From positions 982,001 through 1,046,000 of the forward strand of contig NZ_CP008852.1 of the NCBI RefSeq assembly GCF_000725345.1: a stretch of 64,000 bases of DNA. Reading direction: 5' to 3'. The position numbers were made by a program, and so were the translations under genes. The notes beneath the pieces were generated by a model. The model ran no database searches. It saw only the letters and a program-made list of their open reading frames with translations, and had not been told where the DNA came from. This DNA comes from Pelosinus sp. UFO1. Lineage in GTDB: Bacteria; Bacillota; Negativicutes; DSM-13327. Shown here piece after piece: positions 63,216 through 64,000 of this stretch; position 1 is the stretch's first letter, and each line of letters starts with the position of its first letter.

Positions 63216-63713
63216 ATGTCAAGAAATAATAAAGAATTAGAAGGTATAACCCTTTTGGGAAATCAAAATGTTAAGTATGAATATTCATATACTCCGGAGG
63301 TCTTGGAGGTATTTGAAAATAAGCATATTGAAAATGACTACTGGGTAAAGTTTAATTGTCCTGAATTTACTACCCTTTGTCCCATGACAGGACAACCTGA
63401 CTTTGCCACTATTTATATAAAATATATTCCCGATGTCAAAATGGTTGAGAGTAAGTCATTAAAATTATATTTACTTAGTTTCCGTAACCAAGGTGACTTT
63501 CATGAAGACGTTGTTAATATTATTATGAAGGATCTTATAAGACTAATGCAGCCCCGCTATATTGAAGTCTGGGGGAAGTTCCTGCCACGTGGTGGTATAT
63601 CCATTGACCCTTATTGCAACTATGGCAAACCTGATACTAAATACCAAAGCCTGGCTTGGCATAGAATGCAGGAAAACGATTTGCACTCTTTAGAGAAGAT
63701 TGATAATCGATAA
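63216..63713 (+). CDS. queF: NADPH-dependent 7-cyano-7-deazaguanine reductase
   Basis: 165 aa, unimodular QueF of Bacillus type. [30 protein letters not shown] contains the catalytic Cys and Asp; [21 protein letters not shown] and [21 protein letters not shown] are conserved. Last step before tRNA-guanine exchange in queuosine synthesis (preQ0 to preQ1). ribosome binding site AAAGGAG; 16 bp after the HD-GYP gene. No queCDE is adjacent. Confidence 0.94.
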   Translation: MSRNNKELEGITLLGNQNVKYEYSYTPEVLEVFENKHIENDYWVKFNCPEFTTLCPMTGQPDFATIYIKYIPDVKMVESKSLKLYLLSFRNQGDFHEDVVNIIMKDLIRLMQPRYIEVWGKFLPRGGISIDPYCNYGKPDTKYQSLAWHRMQENDLHSLEKIDNR

Positions 63714-63714
63714 T

Positions 63715-63763
63715 AAAAAAGCGGATTTAAGACAAGTTGTAGTTGTTTTAAATTCGCTTTTTT
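63715..63763 (+). terminator. Terminator after queF
   Basis: Stem AAAAAAGCGGATTTAAGACAA-like arm pairing with TTGTTTTAAATTCGC and T6, two mismatches. Confidence 0.75.
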
Positions 63764-63765
63764 AC

Positions 63766-63860
63766 GGAAGCAGAAAGTATGACACTTCCTTGATTCCAAG
63801 TAAGAACGACTAAGGCTTCTGCCTGCGTCTGAGGACTTGGCCTAAGCCAAGTCTTTTCTT
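63766..63860 (+). repeat. 96-bp structured intergenic element, copy 6
   Basis: CTAA-loop subtype; 5' stem carries a GGAAGCA variant (mismatch with TGATTCC). Follows the queF terminator T-tract by two bases. The remaining 140 bp to the window end are AT-rich with no supported gene. Confidence 0.82.
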
Positions 63861-64000
63861 ATTTGGTATTCACTAATCATTACTACTCAGAGGGGATATA
63901 AGATTTACAGGCTGAGAGTATTTAACCAATATTGAATCAATTTACATCAAAATACTAAAATAAACAAATCATATTGACTAGATACTAAAATCAATTTATA

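Noticed and set aside
63885-63960. Thiamine-riboswitch-like fragment (GGCTGAGAG followed by TTGAAT)
   Set aside because: The essential CCTGATCTGG-like strand and closing stem are absent; the match is limited to short words in AT-rich DNA at the window end.

Overview
The window is AT-rich, densely coded Firmicute-type DNA. Purine-rich ribosome binding sites, a classical T-box leader, intrinsic terminators after most operons, candidate sigma-H promoters and an orphan sporulation-type histidine kinase suggest an anaerobic, probably spore-forming Firmicute. Gene content (tryptophanase, split transketolase, ECF transporters, bacteriohemerythrin, TyrR-like sigma-54 activator) would fit Negativicutes of the Sporomusa/Pelosinus group; that placement is inference. 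No phage, plasmid, insertion sequence or CRISPR array was seen, and only one tRNA (Arg, anticodon TCG). The only repeated mobile-like sequence is a family of six roughly 96-bp intergenic elements, all in the right half.

Layout. 0-5 kb: MFS and EamA exporters with an AraC regulator, an ECF sigma factor with a small membrane partner, and a STAS protein behind a Fur-like box. 5-11 kb: a cystine symporter with an attenuator leader, then an ascorbate-type PTS (IIA, IIB, IIC) joined to a split transketolase, convergent with a stress-type SDR. 11-20 kb: single-gene units (tartrate/malate dehydrogenase, DoxX, a 35-aa membrane protein, class V aminotransferase, hemerythrin, YetF-like protein, phospholipase C, tRNA-Arg, M20 amidohydrolase). 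20-30 kb: a sodium:solute symporter with a DUF3311 partner, the orphan kinase, a TyrR-like activator followed by tryptophanase with a near-perfect sigma-54 promoter, a 2-hydroxyacid dehydrogenase and a lipoprotein. 30-41 kb: a complete rhamnose regulon (DeoR regulator divergent from kinase, isomerase, aldolase, ABC importer, mutarotase, lactaldehyde reductase). 41-50 kb: 3D-domain wall protein, Lrp regulator, TauE exporter operon, an ECF transporter behind a Trp-type T-box, and a chemoreceptor behind an attenuator. 50-64 kb: HxlR/nitroreductase, a sulfur-linked operon (ferredoxin-like protein, MetQ-like lipoprotein, gamma-lyase) behind a second copy of the attenuator seen before the cystine symporter, an amino-acid permease, alkyladenine glycosylase, YcgR/YcgQ-like pair, a nitrate/sulfonate-type ABC transporter, an HD-GYP protein and QueF.

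The strongest candidates for something undescribed are (1) the twin promoter-antiterminator-terminator leaders at 4807-4923 and 51887-51988, which keep exact spacing and show compensatory base changes, both upstream of sulfur amino-acid genes; (2) the six-copy structured element, which follows T-tracts, often those of terminators; and (3) a shared leader motif in front of the adjacent kinase and TyrR-like genes. Tryptophan physiology links two regions: a Trp T-box-controlled ECF importer and sigma-54/TyrR-type control of tryptophanase.
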